Below are positions 18,912 to 28,137 of a DNA stretch of 64,000 nt, piece after piece. Source of the DNA: CBDBBY01 sp965205055 (lineage in GTDB: Bacteria; Pseudomonadota; Alphaproteobacteria; Rhodobacterales; Rhodobacteraceae); assembly GCA_965205055.1 (NCBI GenBank), contig OZ242030.1:3410001-3474000 (forward strand). Reading direction: 5' to 3'. The position numbers and the translations under genes were made by a program. Numbering within the stretch: the first letter of the stretch is position 1; the number at the start of each line of letters is the position of its first letter. The notes below the pieces were generated by a model. That model searched no databases. It had not been told where the DNA came from and was given only the letters and a program-made list of their open reading frames with translations.

Positions 18912-19252
18912 ATGACGATCAAGAGACGGGATCCGGAGTTTCTCCATCCGGATACGGTGGCTTATTTGCAAGGACTGACGGACGAGGAGGCGGCGAAGCA
19001 TTCTCCGATCGTCCGCGAGCGGGACGGCGTGTTCATGCAGCAAAGGCGCGTCGGCCGCCGGGTTCGCTGTCGCGAGGTCGAGGCGTCCGGCGTCCCGGCT
19101 TTGGAGACGGGCGCTCTGCATGCGGCGGCTGAAGCGGAGTTCGGCCGTTCGCTTCCGATTCTGACGGCGGGGTTTCCGGGCGGCGGGGTTCCGGATCTGG
19201 ACGCGGTCGAGACGACGGTCCGCGACGGCATGCCGGGCGGCGGATGGAGCGG
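18912..19252 (+). CDS. ISKra4-like transposase, N-terminal frame
   Basis: An ATG at 18912 opens a frame starting MTIKRRDPEFLHPDTVAYL, the N-terminal part expected before the zinc-finger/DDE portion of ISKra4 transposases. Family-like coding ends near 19250, and the following domain continues in the -1 frame. The frame itself stays open to 20000, but beyond ~19260 it reads as a shadow of the main frame. Some ISKra4 relatives make transposase by frameshifting. No clear slippery run was seen here, so separate initiation at 19244 or a mutation is equally possible. Confidence 0.6.
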
Positions 19253-20380
19253 CGCGGCCGGGTCGGCAAGACGTTCGGGGCGCGCCTCGGAGAGGCTCGG
19301 GTCAAGCGGCGCTATTTCTTCTGCCGCAAGTGCGGCGTCGGATCCTATCCTTTGGACCGCGCGCTGCGTCTGGCGGGCAAGAGAGTCACGCCCGGGGCGG
19401 AAGCCGTCTACGCCGACGCCGCCGGTTCCGACAGCTGCGGGGAAGCGCGCCGCAAGCTCCGGAATCTGGCCGGCGCGGCGGTGTCGAGGGCGACTCTCCA
19501 GCGCCATGCGACAAGGATCGGCGAAGAGATGCAGGCGTTCGAGCGCGAGGACGCCGAGGCGGCGTCGCCTGCGGCGGAGCGGGTTATTCCGGGGATCGAC
19601 GGCACCGGAGTCCCGATGGCCGCCCGCGAGGTCGAGGGCGTGGCCGGCAAGCAGGCGGACGGCACGGCGAAGACCCGCGAGGCGAAGGCCGTCACCTGCT
19701 CCGCGGCCGACGGCCGGGACCCGAAGACCGGGGAGCCTCGGAAGGACAAGGACAGCGGGGCGGCCAGCGTCCGCATCGACAGCGCGAGGGCGGCGGACGG
19801 CGCCGGCTGGAGTTCGGAGTTCGGCGCCCGCCTGCGGCAGTTCGGGCTCCGGAACGGCTTGGTCGCGGCCAGGGAATTGGCGGTGCTGTCCGACGGGGCG
19901 CCCTGGATCCGCAACAGCTGCGAGGAGGCGTTCCCCGGACAGGAGACGACCTTCATCCTCGACCTGTTCCACGCCCTTGAATACGCGGACGCCGCCGTGA
20001 AAGCCGCGCAGCCGGACAAGAGCAAGCAGGAGGATTGGATGAAGACGATCAAGGACCAGCCGGACGCAGGGCGGGTCGACGACGTCATCGCCGACCTGGA
20101 GCCGCACCGCCGGCTTGAAGCGGTCGCGACCTGCATCCGCACCTACGGAACCAACAGGGACCGAATGCGCTACGACCTCTACCGGAAGCGCGGACTGCCG
20201 GTCGGATCCGGCGTCGTGGAAAGCGCCTGCAAGCAGATCGTCGGCAGCCGATTCAAGGGAGCCGGGCGCCGTTGGTCGAAGATTGGAGCCAACGCCGTGC
20301 TCGCCATCAAATGCTGCTTCAGGAACAACCGCTGGCCCGACTTCCTCGATTGGAGGGCTTGCAGCGCACCAGCCGCCTGA
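19244..20380 (+). CDS. ISKra4-family transposase, DDE domain frame
   Basis: This 378-residue frame has an N-terminal zinc-binding segment (RRYFFCRKCGVGSYPLD) and a DDE core. Candidate catalytic residues are the first Asp in PGIDGTGVPM, the second in VLSDGAPWIRN, and the Glu in VVESACKQIVGSRFKG. The order and motif wording match ISKra4 transposases. The ATG at 19244 has GGGCGGCGG just upstream. All catalytic motifs are intact, so the element may still be mobile. A degraded relative lies on the opposite strand near 53.8-54.3 kb. Confidence 0.85.
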   Translation: MERRGRVGKTFGARLGEARVKRRYFFCRKCGVGSYPLDRALRLAGKRVTPGAEAVYADAAGSDSCGEARRKLRNLAGAAVSRATLQRHATRIGEEMQAFEREDAEAASPAAERVIPGIDGTGVPMAAREVEGVAGKQADGTAKTREAKAVTCSAADGRDPKTGEPRKDKDSGAASVRIDSARAADGAGWSSEFGARLRQFGLRNGLVAARELAVLSDGAPWIRNSCEEAFPGQETTFILDLFHALEYADAAVKAAQPDKSKQEDWMKTIKDQPDAGRVDDVIADLEPHRRLEAVATCIRTYGTNRDRMRYDLYRKRGLPVGSGVVESACKQIVGSRFKGAGRRWSKIGANAVLAIKCCFRNNRWPDFLDWRACSAPAA

Positions 20381-20402
20381 GCAAGAAACGTGAGACGCAC
20401 CC

Positions 20403-20411
20403 ACCGCCAGC
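20403..20411. repeat. Target-site duplication, right copy
   Basis: The second exact copy of accgccagc abuts the right inverted repeat of the ISKra4-like element. Confidence 0.9.
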
Positions 20412-20749
20412 GCCGAGCGAGACGCTGCCCGCCTCCTTTTCCACGACTTTAAGTGCCTGCAGAAGGAGCACATCCAATAGACCGAAATCCTTCAGAGCCT
20501 TGTCGAGCTGTTTGAGCAAAACATCGCGGCGGAACTCGTGTACTGCTGTTCAAGCCTCTCCCACGCCCCAGCCTGCTTCTCTTTCAGAATTCGAACGACA
20601 AATTCCCGATCCGTCTCAAGTGGTTTGTTGAAGCGAGTCTTGCCCTTGTATGCACGACTTTTTTCCGACCCAACATGGCGCAGACAGCCTTGTGTCAAGA
20701 CAAGGTTTTCAATCAGGTGCCCCTGAATTGCGTCCTCCTTATGGAGATT
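20412..20749 (-). pseudogene. HsdR N-terminal remnant of a second type I system
   Basis: Read on the minus strand from 20749, the sequence gives KEDAIQGHLIENLVL, then a KTRFNKPLETDREFVVRIL block and GAWERLEQQYTSSAA. This matches the N-terminus of the EcoR124I-like HsdR class, a different class from the intact hsdR at 6435. A frameshift near 20535 moves the match to the next frame (DVLLKQLDKALKDFGLLDVL), after which similarity is lost. No initiator codon is obvious beside the AAGGAGG at about 20734-20740. The remnant ends at the ISKra4-like insertion, and its core is gone. Confidence 0.65.
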
Positions 20750-22988
20750 AGAAGCTGAATTTAGAGTTATTGCCGAGCACCTTCTCGAACCAAGCAAGAG
20801 CGGCTTCGCCTTCCTTTCGGGCGATGTCGTCGACGGTTCGGCTATGGCGGATACTGTTGTGAAGCTCAGCGAGCTGAGAGAACTTCTGCGCAAGCGTTTC
20901 CTTGTTTTTGAACCGGTCAGCAAATCGCTCCCAAAGCGCCTTTGAGAGGATCGTATCTTGAATTTCGCGCAGATCAAAATGCTCTAGGACACCTTCGGCG
21001 TGGTCGTAGCGTTCAGCATCAAGCGACGCGTTTTTCCTGAGCGCACGCTGAATGCGCTGCTGCGCGTTATCGAGCAAATGCGGTGGTAAGTGGCTGGGTT
21101 CGTTCTCCACCGCGGAAACGATGATGTTTCGCAGGCAAAGTTCAATGTTCTCAATCTCTGCATCCAATTGCCGAAGATTGGGAGGCAAGTCCAAGCGCTC
21201 TTTGATCAAAAGGTTCTCGATTCCATCCAGCAAGATGCGGTGACGTTCTGCTATGAAGTCCTCATAGTCGTCTGCCGTAAACGGATCGCGCAGCAGGATT
21301 CTCAGCGCCCCTTTGCTGATGAAGTGCGATTCAAGAATGGCAAGCACAGTTGTCTCACCGTTCTCCGCAATCAGCTCCGGCAGATACTCGTTGGGTAGTT
21401 TCTCGCGAATAATTTTTCTGTTCGTGTCGCTTGCCAGCGGGGACCGGTTTAGGATCGAGTTTATCGCCGTGCCGAGATTGTTCTCTCTGCCCCACCACGT
21501 GGGCACGATGTGATGGTCGTCGAGATCGCCATAACGTGGGACATCTCCGGTCATCCAATCTCGTGCTCCCGCAAGTACGAAGAGATTGAAGATCGCGGAA
21601 TAGATCGATGAACCACGTTTCACCTCACTGCGCAGATCGAGGTTTCGATATGAGTGTGCGAATTCGTCGATCAAAACGGGTTTGGCTTCGTCATTCGCGA
21701 GCCACTCCCGCATGGCGGTGAAATCTCGGGCTGCGATAGACTCCACAGAACTAGAGTAGCGAGTGAGAAAGACAGAAGCCCAGTACCACAAACGGACTTT
21801 GCGACGAGCGGAGAGCAGCTTGTTGGACGGCTGCGCCGCTACAAGCGTGTTGATAGCGGCGAATGCAGGTACAATCGATGCGTAAGGGATGTAGACCTGA
21901 CCAACCACGCCATATTCCTGCGGATGCTGTAACAGCTTGATGACGCGTTCAAGCGCATTCACAGCCCGGTCCCAAAGCGCAACAAACTCTTCTGTGCTGC
22001 CGACCAGTATATCCTGCCGTCGCGTACCATCGGGGAGGCGAACAGGTTTTTCGACGCCTGGCTGCAGGAAATACAGGTACTTCGGAGAGCAATAACTCTG
22101 GCGAAGGATCGACATTACCTGAAGGACGTAAACGTTCATCTTCGGCGCTTCAATGAAGCTCAAGCGATCTCGCGCATCGCGGTACATATGCTTGAGCTGT
22201 ATATCGTTCGGCTTCATCAACGCGTTCAGCAGATCGAACACGTCCAACTGCACGCCTTTGCTGTTGATCTGGGTGAATATGTCGCAGACCTTTTCGACCC
22301 CGATCTCTCTGTCAAGTTCGATGTGCGAGATCTGGTACTGTTCAATTGTCTCACGCATCTCTTCACCGAACGCGGAGGCGTTTTCTGCATGCGTTTCCGC
22401 AACGGCGCACTCTTCATCGTTGTCAGAATTTTCAGCGCGTACCTTCCAGAATTTTCCGTACGCTTCGACCCATTTGTAGAGTTCAAAGCCGCCCTTGCCG
22501 ATAACGGGCAATGGGAAGACATGGCGCATGAACTGAACGTCAGGGCTGTCGATCAGCGCACGGCTTTTCTTCGATAGCCATTCATAGCCAAAAGCTTCAT
22601 CCGTCTCGCCAGCCATGAATTTATTGACATGAATGTAGTAGATCGCCTGCTTGGCGCGGTTCGGCAAAGGAATTTCAGGCGCGAGAAACGCATAGTGCAT
22701 TGCAGTTAGGCGCTGCTGGCCATCCAGCACAATATACTCAGGTGATCCGCCGCCGTCATGGCCATAGAGCTCCTCGCAAGCGAGAAGCTTGATGTTCTGG
22801 TCCTTGGCTTTCCAGAGAAGAAGGCTTCCGATGTAGTAGTCCGAGAAGATTGAGCGCATCAGATCACGGATGTCCCATGGTGCCCACTCGAACTCCCGCT
22901 GAAAATCGGGGATGACGAAGCGACCCTCGCGCATCCGACTGATCAGGGTGCTGAGGCTTACATGATCTGGCTTCTGAGCGTCCTTCAT
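20748..22988 (-). CDS. DUF262/HNH protein, GmrSD-like putative modification-dependent nuclease
   Basis: The N-terminal DUF262 domain has FVIPDFQREFEWAPWDI and the nucleotide-binding DGQQRLTA motif. A DUF1524-like HNH segment (LDDHHIVPTWWGRENNLG) lies near residue 505. A long helical C-terminus of about 200 residues follows. The whole protein is 746 residues. The ATG at 22988 (MKDAQKPDHV) has GGGAG about 8 nt upstream and precedes the first family-like residues, although the frame is open to 23132. GmrSD-family proteins use NTP hydrolysis to restrict DNA carrying modified cytosines. This one has both domains in one chain. It follows a 61-codon fragment and an IS3 relic. Confidence 0.85.
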   Translation of the reverse strand: MKDAQKPDHVSLSTLISRMREGRFVIPDFQREFEWAPWDIRDLMRSIFSDYYIGSLLLWKAKDQNIKLLACEELYGHDGGGSPEYIVLDGQQRLTAMHYAFLAPEIPLPNRAKQAIYYIHVNKFMAGETDEAFGYEWLSKKSRALIDSPDVQFMRHVFPLPVIGKGGFELYKWVEAYGKFWKVRAENSDNDEECAVAETHAENASAFGEEMRETIEQYQISHIELDREIGVEKVCDIFTQINSKGVQLDVFDLLNALMKPNDIQLKHMYRDARDRLSFIEAPKMNVYVLQVMSILRQSYCSPKYLYFLQPGVEKPVRLPDGTRRQDILVGSTEEFVALWDRAVNALERVIKLLQHPQEYGVVGQVYIPYASIVPAFAAINTLVAAQPSNKLLSARRKVRLWYWASVFLTRYSSSVESIAARDFTAMREWLANDEAKPVLIDEFAHSYRNLDLRSEVKRGSSIYSAIFNLFVLAGARDWMTGDVPRYGDLDDHHIVPTWWGRENNLGTAINSILNRSPLASDTNRKIIREKLPNEYLPELIAENGETTVLAILESHFISKGALRILLRDPFTADDYEDFIAERHRILLDGIENLLIKERLDLPPNLRQLDAEIENIELCLRNIIVSAVENEPSHLPPHLLDNAQQRIQRALRKNASLDAERYDHAEGVLEHFDLREIQDTILSKALWERFADRFKNKETLAQKFSQLAELHNSIRHSRTVDDIARKEGEAALAWFEKVLGNNSKFSF

Positions 22989-23135
22989 ACGCGTTGCTCC
23001 CGAATTGCCACTTCCATTTAATCTGATTGAGACGAGGCCAGTCTGCTTTTGTTGTTGCCGCCGGTTGCGCTCACCTGCAGCCACTTGGGTAGCACGTCCG
23101 AAACCTCGAATGCAGGAACATTGCCTCGTCACGCA

Positions 23136-23321
23136 TCAGAAAATTGATTTGAGTTTATCCTTCACTATGGCAAGATTTTCTGTTTTCACTTCAACGACCT
23201 TTTCACCAGCTGGGCCGAGGGCCTGATCAAGGCACTCACTCTCCAAATTTTTGATTTCGGTTTTCCGTTCAATCGCGCGCTTCCGAGCCTCTTTTAGGCA
23301 ACAGCCACCCGTTATTTCCAC
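23136..23321 (-). CDS. Truncated hypothetical, abutting an IS3 end
   Basis: A 61-codon minus-strand frame (ending EVKTENLAIVKDKLKSIF) is lysine/glutamate-rich and helical in character. It starts 4 bp from the terminal inverted repeat of an IS3 relic, so its true N-terminus was probably removed by that insertion. It may be the tail of a lost gene that preceded the DUF262 gene. No family was recognised. Confidence 0.4.
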   Translation of the reverse strand: MEITGGCCLKEARKRAIERKTEIKNLESECLDQALGPAGEKVVEVKTENLAIVKDKLKSIF

Positions 23322-23324
23322 GAC

Positions 23325-23884
23325 TGAATCGCCCCAGGGTTTCCGGAGAGTGTTTTGTTCAACATTCAGGCTGCTTTTTCAAGTTCGTTGTTTTGCTGGC
23401 GGAACGCATTCTCCCTTTCGTTCGGGGTCTGGCAGCTGATCGTTCCGTACAGTCGGTCCTTGTTACATCAATGCACCCATTTCATGGTCTCCCATTCGAG
23501 TCGGCCTTTGCTTTCCACGGGCCGAAGTGTTTGACGACTTCCGTCTTGAACAGTCCGATGACGGTTTTGGCCAATGCGTTGTCGTAGCTGTCTCCGACGC
23601 TTCCGACCGACATGTCGATTCCGGCTTCGGCGAGCCGTTCGGCGTATCGGATGGACAAGTATTGCATAACTCGGTCCGAGTGGTGGGTCAAAGCGCTCAG
23701 CGCCGGACGTCGTTGGCACATGGCCCAGTTGAGGGCGTCGATGACGAAGCTAGTCATCATTGAGTTTGAGACGCACCATCCGACGATCTTCCGAGTGAAG
23801 ACGTCGATGATGAAAACGGCGTAGGCCATTCCCATTGCGGTTTGCACATAGGCGGAGTTGGCGACCCAGAACTGAATGTTCGGA
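23325..23884 (-). pseudogene. IS3-family (IS407/IS1137-like) relic, transposase C-terminus
   Basis: The minus strand encodes the integrase-core end of an IS3 OrfB, from WVANSAYVQTAMGMAYAVF to FRQQNNELEKAA. A frameshift near 23480 and an in-frame stop follow MKWVH. The terminal repeat tgaatcgcccc is present at 23325. Catalytic positions have decayed: the first Asp of the usual VAD reads Asn, and the usual ALAET Glu reads Lys. The 5' half is missing. The relic lies at the broken 3' end of the type III Res gene. Confidence 0.85.
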
Positions 23885-23930
23885 TGTCAAGGGTCCGCTG
23901 GATTCAATCCAACCGCCCTTTTACTTGACA
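23885..23930. repeat. 46-bp imperfect palindrome
   Basis: This segment starts tgtcaagggtccgctggatt and ends cttttacttgaca. Its outer 7 bp are perfect inverted repeats (tgtcaag/cttgaca) and the inside pairs imperfectly. It sits exactly between the IS3 relic and the truncated Res gene. It may be joined ends of another element or a terminator-like hairpin. Confidence 0.6.
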
Positions 23931-23955
23931 TTGGTGGATGCCAGCGAATGTGCCT

Positions 23956-25749
23956 CTACTCTTCGAATCGAAATCCCGTTTCTTGTTCGATTTCCTTCTG
24001 CAGGTCGTCGGCGAAATCATCGAAATCTCCGAAGGCGACGATAGTCAATTTATTCAACTCAGATTCAGTTTGCCGTTTGCCCTCTTGATTGACGCAAAGT
24101 CGTAATCCCCGGCCGATGGTTTGCCGACGCTTCCTCTCAGTGAACATGTCCCGCAGAGTGCAAATTTGGAAGACATTGGGATTGTCCCAGCCTTCGCGCA
24201 ACGTTGAATGCGAGAAAATGAACCTTAACGGCTCGTCGATTTCGAGTAGTCTTTCCTTGTCGCGCATGATGCGAAGGTATGCGTTTCCAGCTTCGGGGAA
24301 AATTTCTGGATCGTTCTCCGAGGTATCCGTCCAGTTTCCGTGCCTATCGGTCAAGAAGTAGCCTCCATGCGCATTCTTTGCTGCACTGGACAAGTCTATG
24401 TCTTTGAAAAGCGAGCTGTATTTTGGCAATCGCGCGGTTCGTAGGTAATTTTCTTCGAAAATTCGTGCGTATTCGCCCCTCACTGGGTTGCCTTGATCGT
24501 CATAGCGTCGATAACGCGCCACCTCGTCTATGAAAAATAGAGTGAGCACCTTTATGCCGTGTGGCCGAAGCTTCAATTCCTTGTCCAAATGCAATTGGAT
24601 CGTTTTTCGTATCATCTCCCGATGAATGATAATCGGGTTAATGTCGCTGTGTATGTCTCCGGGCCGCATTTTGCGATAGCCGCTCGGCATTAACAGATAC
24701 ATGTACTCATTGCCTGGCTTTACGCATATTTCGTCGATTAGATGGCTTCGATACACCCAACGGCGTGTCTTTCGTTCCAACTCGTCTCCATCGAAAACTT
24801 TCAATTTTTGCCGCCGCACGCTGCCGCCTGCCGTCTCCACGTCTACCTCGACCTCAGCCCAAATGGTGCTCCTTTTCCGATGCAAGGCTACCAAGCGAAC
24901 ATACGGCCGATTGTAGTCGTCCTCTATAGTACAGCAGGCAGCCTCGGTCTGCTTAACCAACTTTCTCTGATAGGCGTCCACAGTATTAAGCCGATAAACC
25001 ATATGGTGCCTATCAACGTGGGTGGCGGAGTAGCGCAGGGTGCAAATTGGATTCATCATTGCCAGCACTTGTCGTCCTTGCTCTCTTAGGTTGCCTTCCG
25101 TGCTCTGCGGCTCGTCGACAATCAGCACCGGATTGGTGGACCCAATCAGTTGAAAGTGTTTCTCATTTGGTTGGCGGATGCGGCCGACAGTCCGCCTGTT
25201 TATGGCTCCGACAGTCGACACCATAATTTGTATCTGCGGACTGGTAGCGAAGTTCCAAACTTGCTCAAGTTTGTCGGGGTCGTACACGAAATGTTCACAA
25301 GGCGTGTCTGCATAAAGCGTGCGCAGATGCGGCCCGATGATGTGTAGCGACTTCTCGATGCCTTCTCTGGTGGCTAGAGATGGCACCACCACTACGAACT
25401 TTGTAAATCCATAGCGACGGTTGAGTTCAAAAATAGTCCGCAAATAGACGTAGGTTTTGCCGGTGCCGATTTCCATTGCCACGGTAAAGTCTAGAGATTG
25501 AAGTGCCTCTGCCGGAGTCAGGTCGTTGCGAATTTGAACCTGCCGGAGGTTGTCCAATAGCTCTCGCCGTCCAATCAGTAGATCGTTTCCTATGCCGAAC
25601 TTGATTTTCTGAAATCCGGGAACTTGATCCAGCAGGTTATGGGGTACAGAGAACTTCATGCTGCCCGCCTTTTGACCTCTGAACAAGTCGCAGACGGCTG
25701 CTATGGCATCCTGTTGATGGCCGAGATCTGGCTCGAACTGTAATTCCAT
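23956..25749 (-). pseudogene. res: Type III restriction Res subunit, C-terminally truncated
   Basis: The start MELQFEPDLGHQQDAIAAV at 25749 is typical of type III Res proteins. SF2 motifs are intact: Walker A MEIGTGKTYV, DEPQS, the FSHSTLREGWDNPNVFQI block, and RQTIGRGLRL. The frame stops at ~597 residues, just after the motor. The C-terminal PD-(D/E)xK endonuclease of full-length Res (~970 residues) is missing. It ends 26 bp before a palindrome and an IS3 relic, which probably removed it. No intact Mod gene is present upstream. The protein could still be made as a nuclease-less ATPase, but restriction is not expected. Confidence 0.87.
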
Positions 25750-26736
25750 CACTGGCTCCGCAATTGCTCCAAGCAATGTTGGCTGAAAGACTCGCGTGTT
25801 CGTCTTAAAATCAACTGGCTCTGAGGTGATGTCGCAGAGCGCCGCTGTGATGTCTACCGCCTGACTGAGCTTAATCCCCTGCGTGCGTCTTGAATGTCAT
25901 TTAGTCGCTTCATTGGCTTTGAAACACAGGCGAACCGGGCAATTCTTACTCAAACCTTCAATCTTCACGAATGATCAGCTCGAGGATTGTAGTGCGCTCC
26001 AGATTTTCTGCGGCGCAGGCATCAGGAATATTGGGCTTTTTGATGTTGGTCGTTGGATCCTCTTGGGTAACCACCATCAAGGGTTGACCGGAGAGGTCGG
26101 CAACAGCGTTAACGAACGGGTTCGGCGGTAGAACGGTTTTTTGGGGTATCCACAAGACACGGATAGCGTTCTAGTGCACATTCCAGTCAGATAGTACCTT
26201 ACTTTCGTGCGAATAAGAGGCATTCAATGTTTGCCAGCCAACTGTAGGTCTTCCCTTTCGTTGTACAGTTCAATGAATTCCAAGATACGCTTCTCAATCC
26301 ACTTGATGGAATTGTAGACGCTGCGCCGGATCCAGGAAGCATCAAACGGACTCCAGTGAGCCGAACCTGCCATCAGCCGCGACCGACAGGCTGCCGACAA
26401 CTTAAGTGCGCTACTGACGGCCGACGACGGTGAGGTAGAACGGGTCGGCGCCAAGGCTCCATCGCAGACCGTCTACATAGAAAATGTGATACAGAAAATC
26501 CTGACATCGCGTGAAATGCTTGCCCTTACCCAAAAATCATGCCGACCAAAGCAATTTTTTTGGGTGCCTGTTGACAACAACAATAGCATGGTAAAGACAC
26601 CGTGATCGCTTCATTTCACTCCGACGCTTACTCGACGAACCGAAAATTGAGCTTGGAACCTCAGCGATTGCGTGATATCATGATTTCATTGTCATCATAG
26701 ATCAATGTCGCTATAATAAAATTATTGAGGACACCT
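25750..26736. other. Gene-poor stretch with decayed fragments
   Basis: No intact gene was found in ~990 bp. Just upstream of Res the minus frame stays open (KLSQAVDITAALCDITSEPV) with no clear start. A 65-codon minus frame at 25958-26155 (ends NLERTTILELIIRED) reads protein-like and could be what remains of a gene ahead of res, possibly mod. Near 26220-26350 a minus-strand stretch (IKWIEKRILEFIELYNERE) looks like a transposase tail, but this is not secure. The last ~150 bp before 26737 are AT-rich and probably hold the promoter of the helicase-ADP-ribosylation operon. Confidence 0.45.
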
Positions 26737-28137
26737 GTGAAACACTTGGGGCCAATTACACCATCGCCTGAGCAACTCAAAATAATTAGCGCGAACCGGC
26801 TCGGCACGGAGTTGATAAGAGGTTCAGCAGGAAGCGGTAAGACTACTACCGCACTTCTACGCCTCAGATCATTAGCGAATATGATGAGAGCTAGAAAGAA
26901 TCGCTTCGGAGATGAGAGCCCAGTCCGAATACTACTACTGACATTTAATAGGACACTTTCTGGTTACGTACGTGCTTTAGCCAAAGAACAGCTAATGGAT
27001 ATAAAAGATGAGATAGAAATCGATACTTTTGCCAGGTGGTCGATGAGAAAACTTGGTATACAAGACGTTCAGCATAGAACTGCTAGAAGTTACATGCTTA
27101 GTCTTACAAGGAACTTCCCCGAGCTCGATCCTTCCTACATCGTGAAGGAGGTTGAATACCTTCTTGGACGGTTTGAACCTGAAAATTTAGACGACTATAT
27201 TTCAAAAGAGCGAACAGGTCGAGGAATACTTCCTCGGGTTAGTACAGACATGCGGCGGCGCATTTTAAACGACGTTGTCTATCCGTATATTCAACGCCTT
27301 AATGAAAAAGGCCTAATTGACTGGAACAGTTTAGCTATTAAAATGCGTCGCGAGGTCCCTTGTCTAGAATACGATATCATCATTGTCGACGAGAGTCAGG
27401 ATTTTTCTGCAAACGAAATACGTTCAATTCACTACCATTTGGCACGTGATCACGCTGTCACCTATATTACTGATACAGTTCAGCGTATTTACGCGCGAGG
27501 ATTTACTTGGATCGAAGCAGGTGTCAGTATTTCAAGCAACCGGTCGCATCAACTACATAAAAACCATCGTAATACGCAGGAAATTACTGCTTTTGTATCT
27601 GGAATATTGAATGAAATCGCTGTCGATGCAGATGGAGCCCTCCCTGATCTTAATGCAGCGGTTGCAAACGGCCCGCTTCCCAAAGTCATTTTAGGCAGGT
27701 ATAATCAACAGGTTTCTTGGACAATTAACTACATTCGCGAAAGCGTAGATCTCGAGAACGAAACGGTAGCCTTTTTGAAGCCGCAGGGCGGTGGATGGTT
27801 TGATACGCTCAAGAGTAAGCTTGATGGTTCTGGTATTGAGTTTGTTGATATGCAAAGGAATTCTAGGTGGCCTGAAGGGGACGTTAATGTTGCGTTAACT
27901 ACTTTCCACTCGGCGAAAGGACTGGAATACGATCACGTACTGATCATTGGTTTCAATCAGGAAAACACGCCTTTTGGTAACGAAGAACTGACCGACCAAA
28001 TTCAAGTTCTTCGGCGGTTGCTTGCAGTCGCCATTGCGCGTGCGCGAAAGCAAGTAGTTATTGGTTACAAGCCCGGGGAAGGGTCACAACTGGCCAACTA
28101 TTTTGAAACAGGCACTTTTGAGGAGATTATGCTATGA
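26737..28137 (+). CDS. UvrD/Rep-like SF1 helicase, first gene of ADP-ribosylation module
   Basis: This compact SF1A helicase has about 466 residues. Motifs are Walker A (IRGSAGSGKTTTALLRL), motif Ia (LLTFNRTL), motif II (IIVDESQDFSANE), motif IV (HKNHRNTQEI), the UvrD C-terminal signature (LTTFHSAKGLEYDHVLIIGF) and motif VI (LAVAIARARKQVVIG). The large 1B/2B insertions of housekeeping UvrD are reduced. GTG at 26737, with GAGG about 7 nt upstream, is preferred over TTG at 26725. The stop overlaps the DarT-like gene as ATGA, so the two are translationally coupled. AT-rich composition differs from the metabolic genes downstream. Confidence 0.88.
   Translation: MKHLGPITPSPEQLKIISANRLGTELIRGSAGSGKTTTALLRLRSLANMMRARKNRFGDESPVRILLLTFNRTLSGYVRALAKEQLMDIKDEIEIDTFARWSMRKLGIQDVQHRTARSYMLSLTRNFPELDPSYIVKEVEYLLGRFEPENLDDYISKERTGRGILPRVSTDMRRRILNDVVYPYIQRLNEKGLIDWNSLAIKMRREVPCLEYDIIIVDESQDFSANEIRSIHYHLARDHAVTYITDTVQRIYARGFTWIEAGVSISSNRSHQLHKNHRNTQEITAFVSGILNEIAVDADGALPDLNAAVANGPLPKVILGRYNQQVSWTINYIRESVDLENETVAFLKPQGGGWFDTLKSKLDGSGIEFVDMQRNSRWPEGDVNVALTTFHSAKGLEYDHVLIIGFNQENTPFGNEELTDQIQVLRRLLAVAIARARKQVVIGYKPGEGSQLANYFETGTFEEIML

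Larger units (their letters stand above)
18730..20402 (+). mobile_element. ISKra4-family-like insertion sequence, complete
   Basis: This 1673-bp element has imperfect terminal inverted repeats (18 of 21 positions match; outer ends gggtgtgtctcat on the left, gggtgcgtctcac when the right end is reverse-complemented). It is flanked by a perfect 9-bp direct repeat. Inside is an ISKra4-type transposase in two overlapping frames. The intact target duplication shows a recent, unrearranged insertion. It landed at the junction between an HsdR-like remnant and a small gene upstream of the second Argonaute pair. Confidence 0.87.

Noticed and set aside
18648..20000. Long 450-codon plus frame across the insertion sequence
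   Set aside because: Only the segment from 18912 to about 19250 is transposase-like. The upstream part lies in flanking DNA and the downstream part is an arginine/alanine-rich shadow of the main transposase frame.
18962..20473. Long 503-codon minus frame opposite the transposase
   Set aside because: It mirrors a GC-rich transposase gene and has no family-like motifs.
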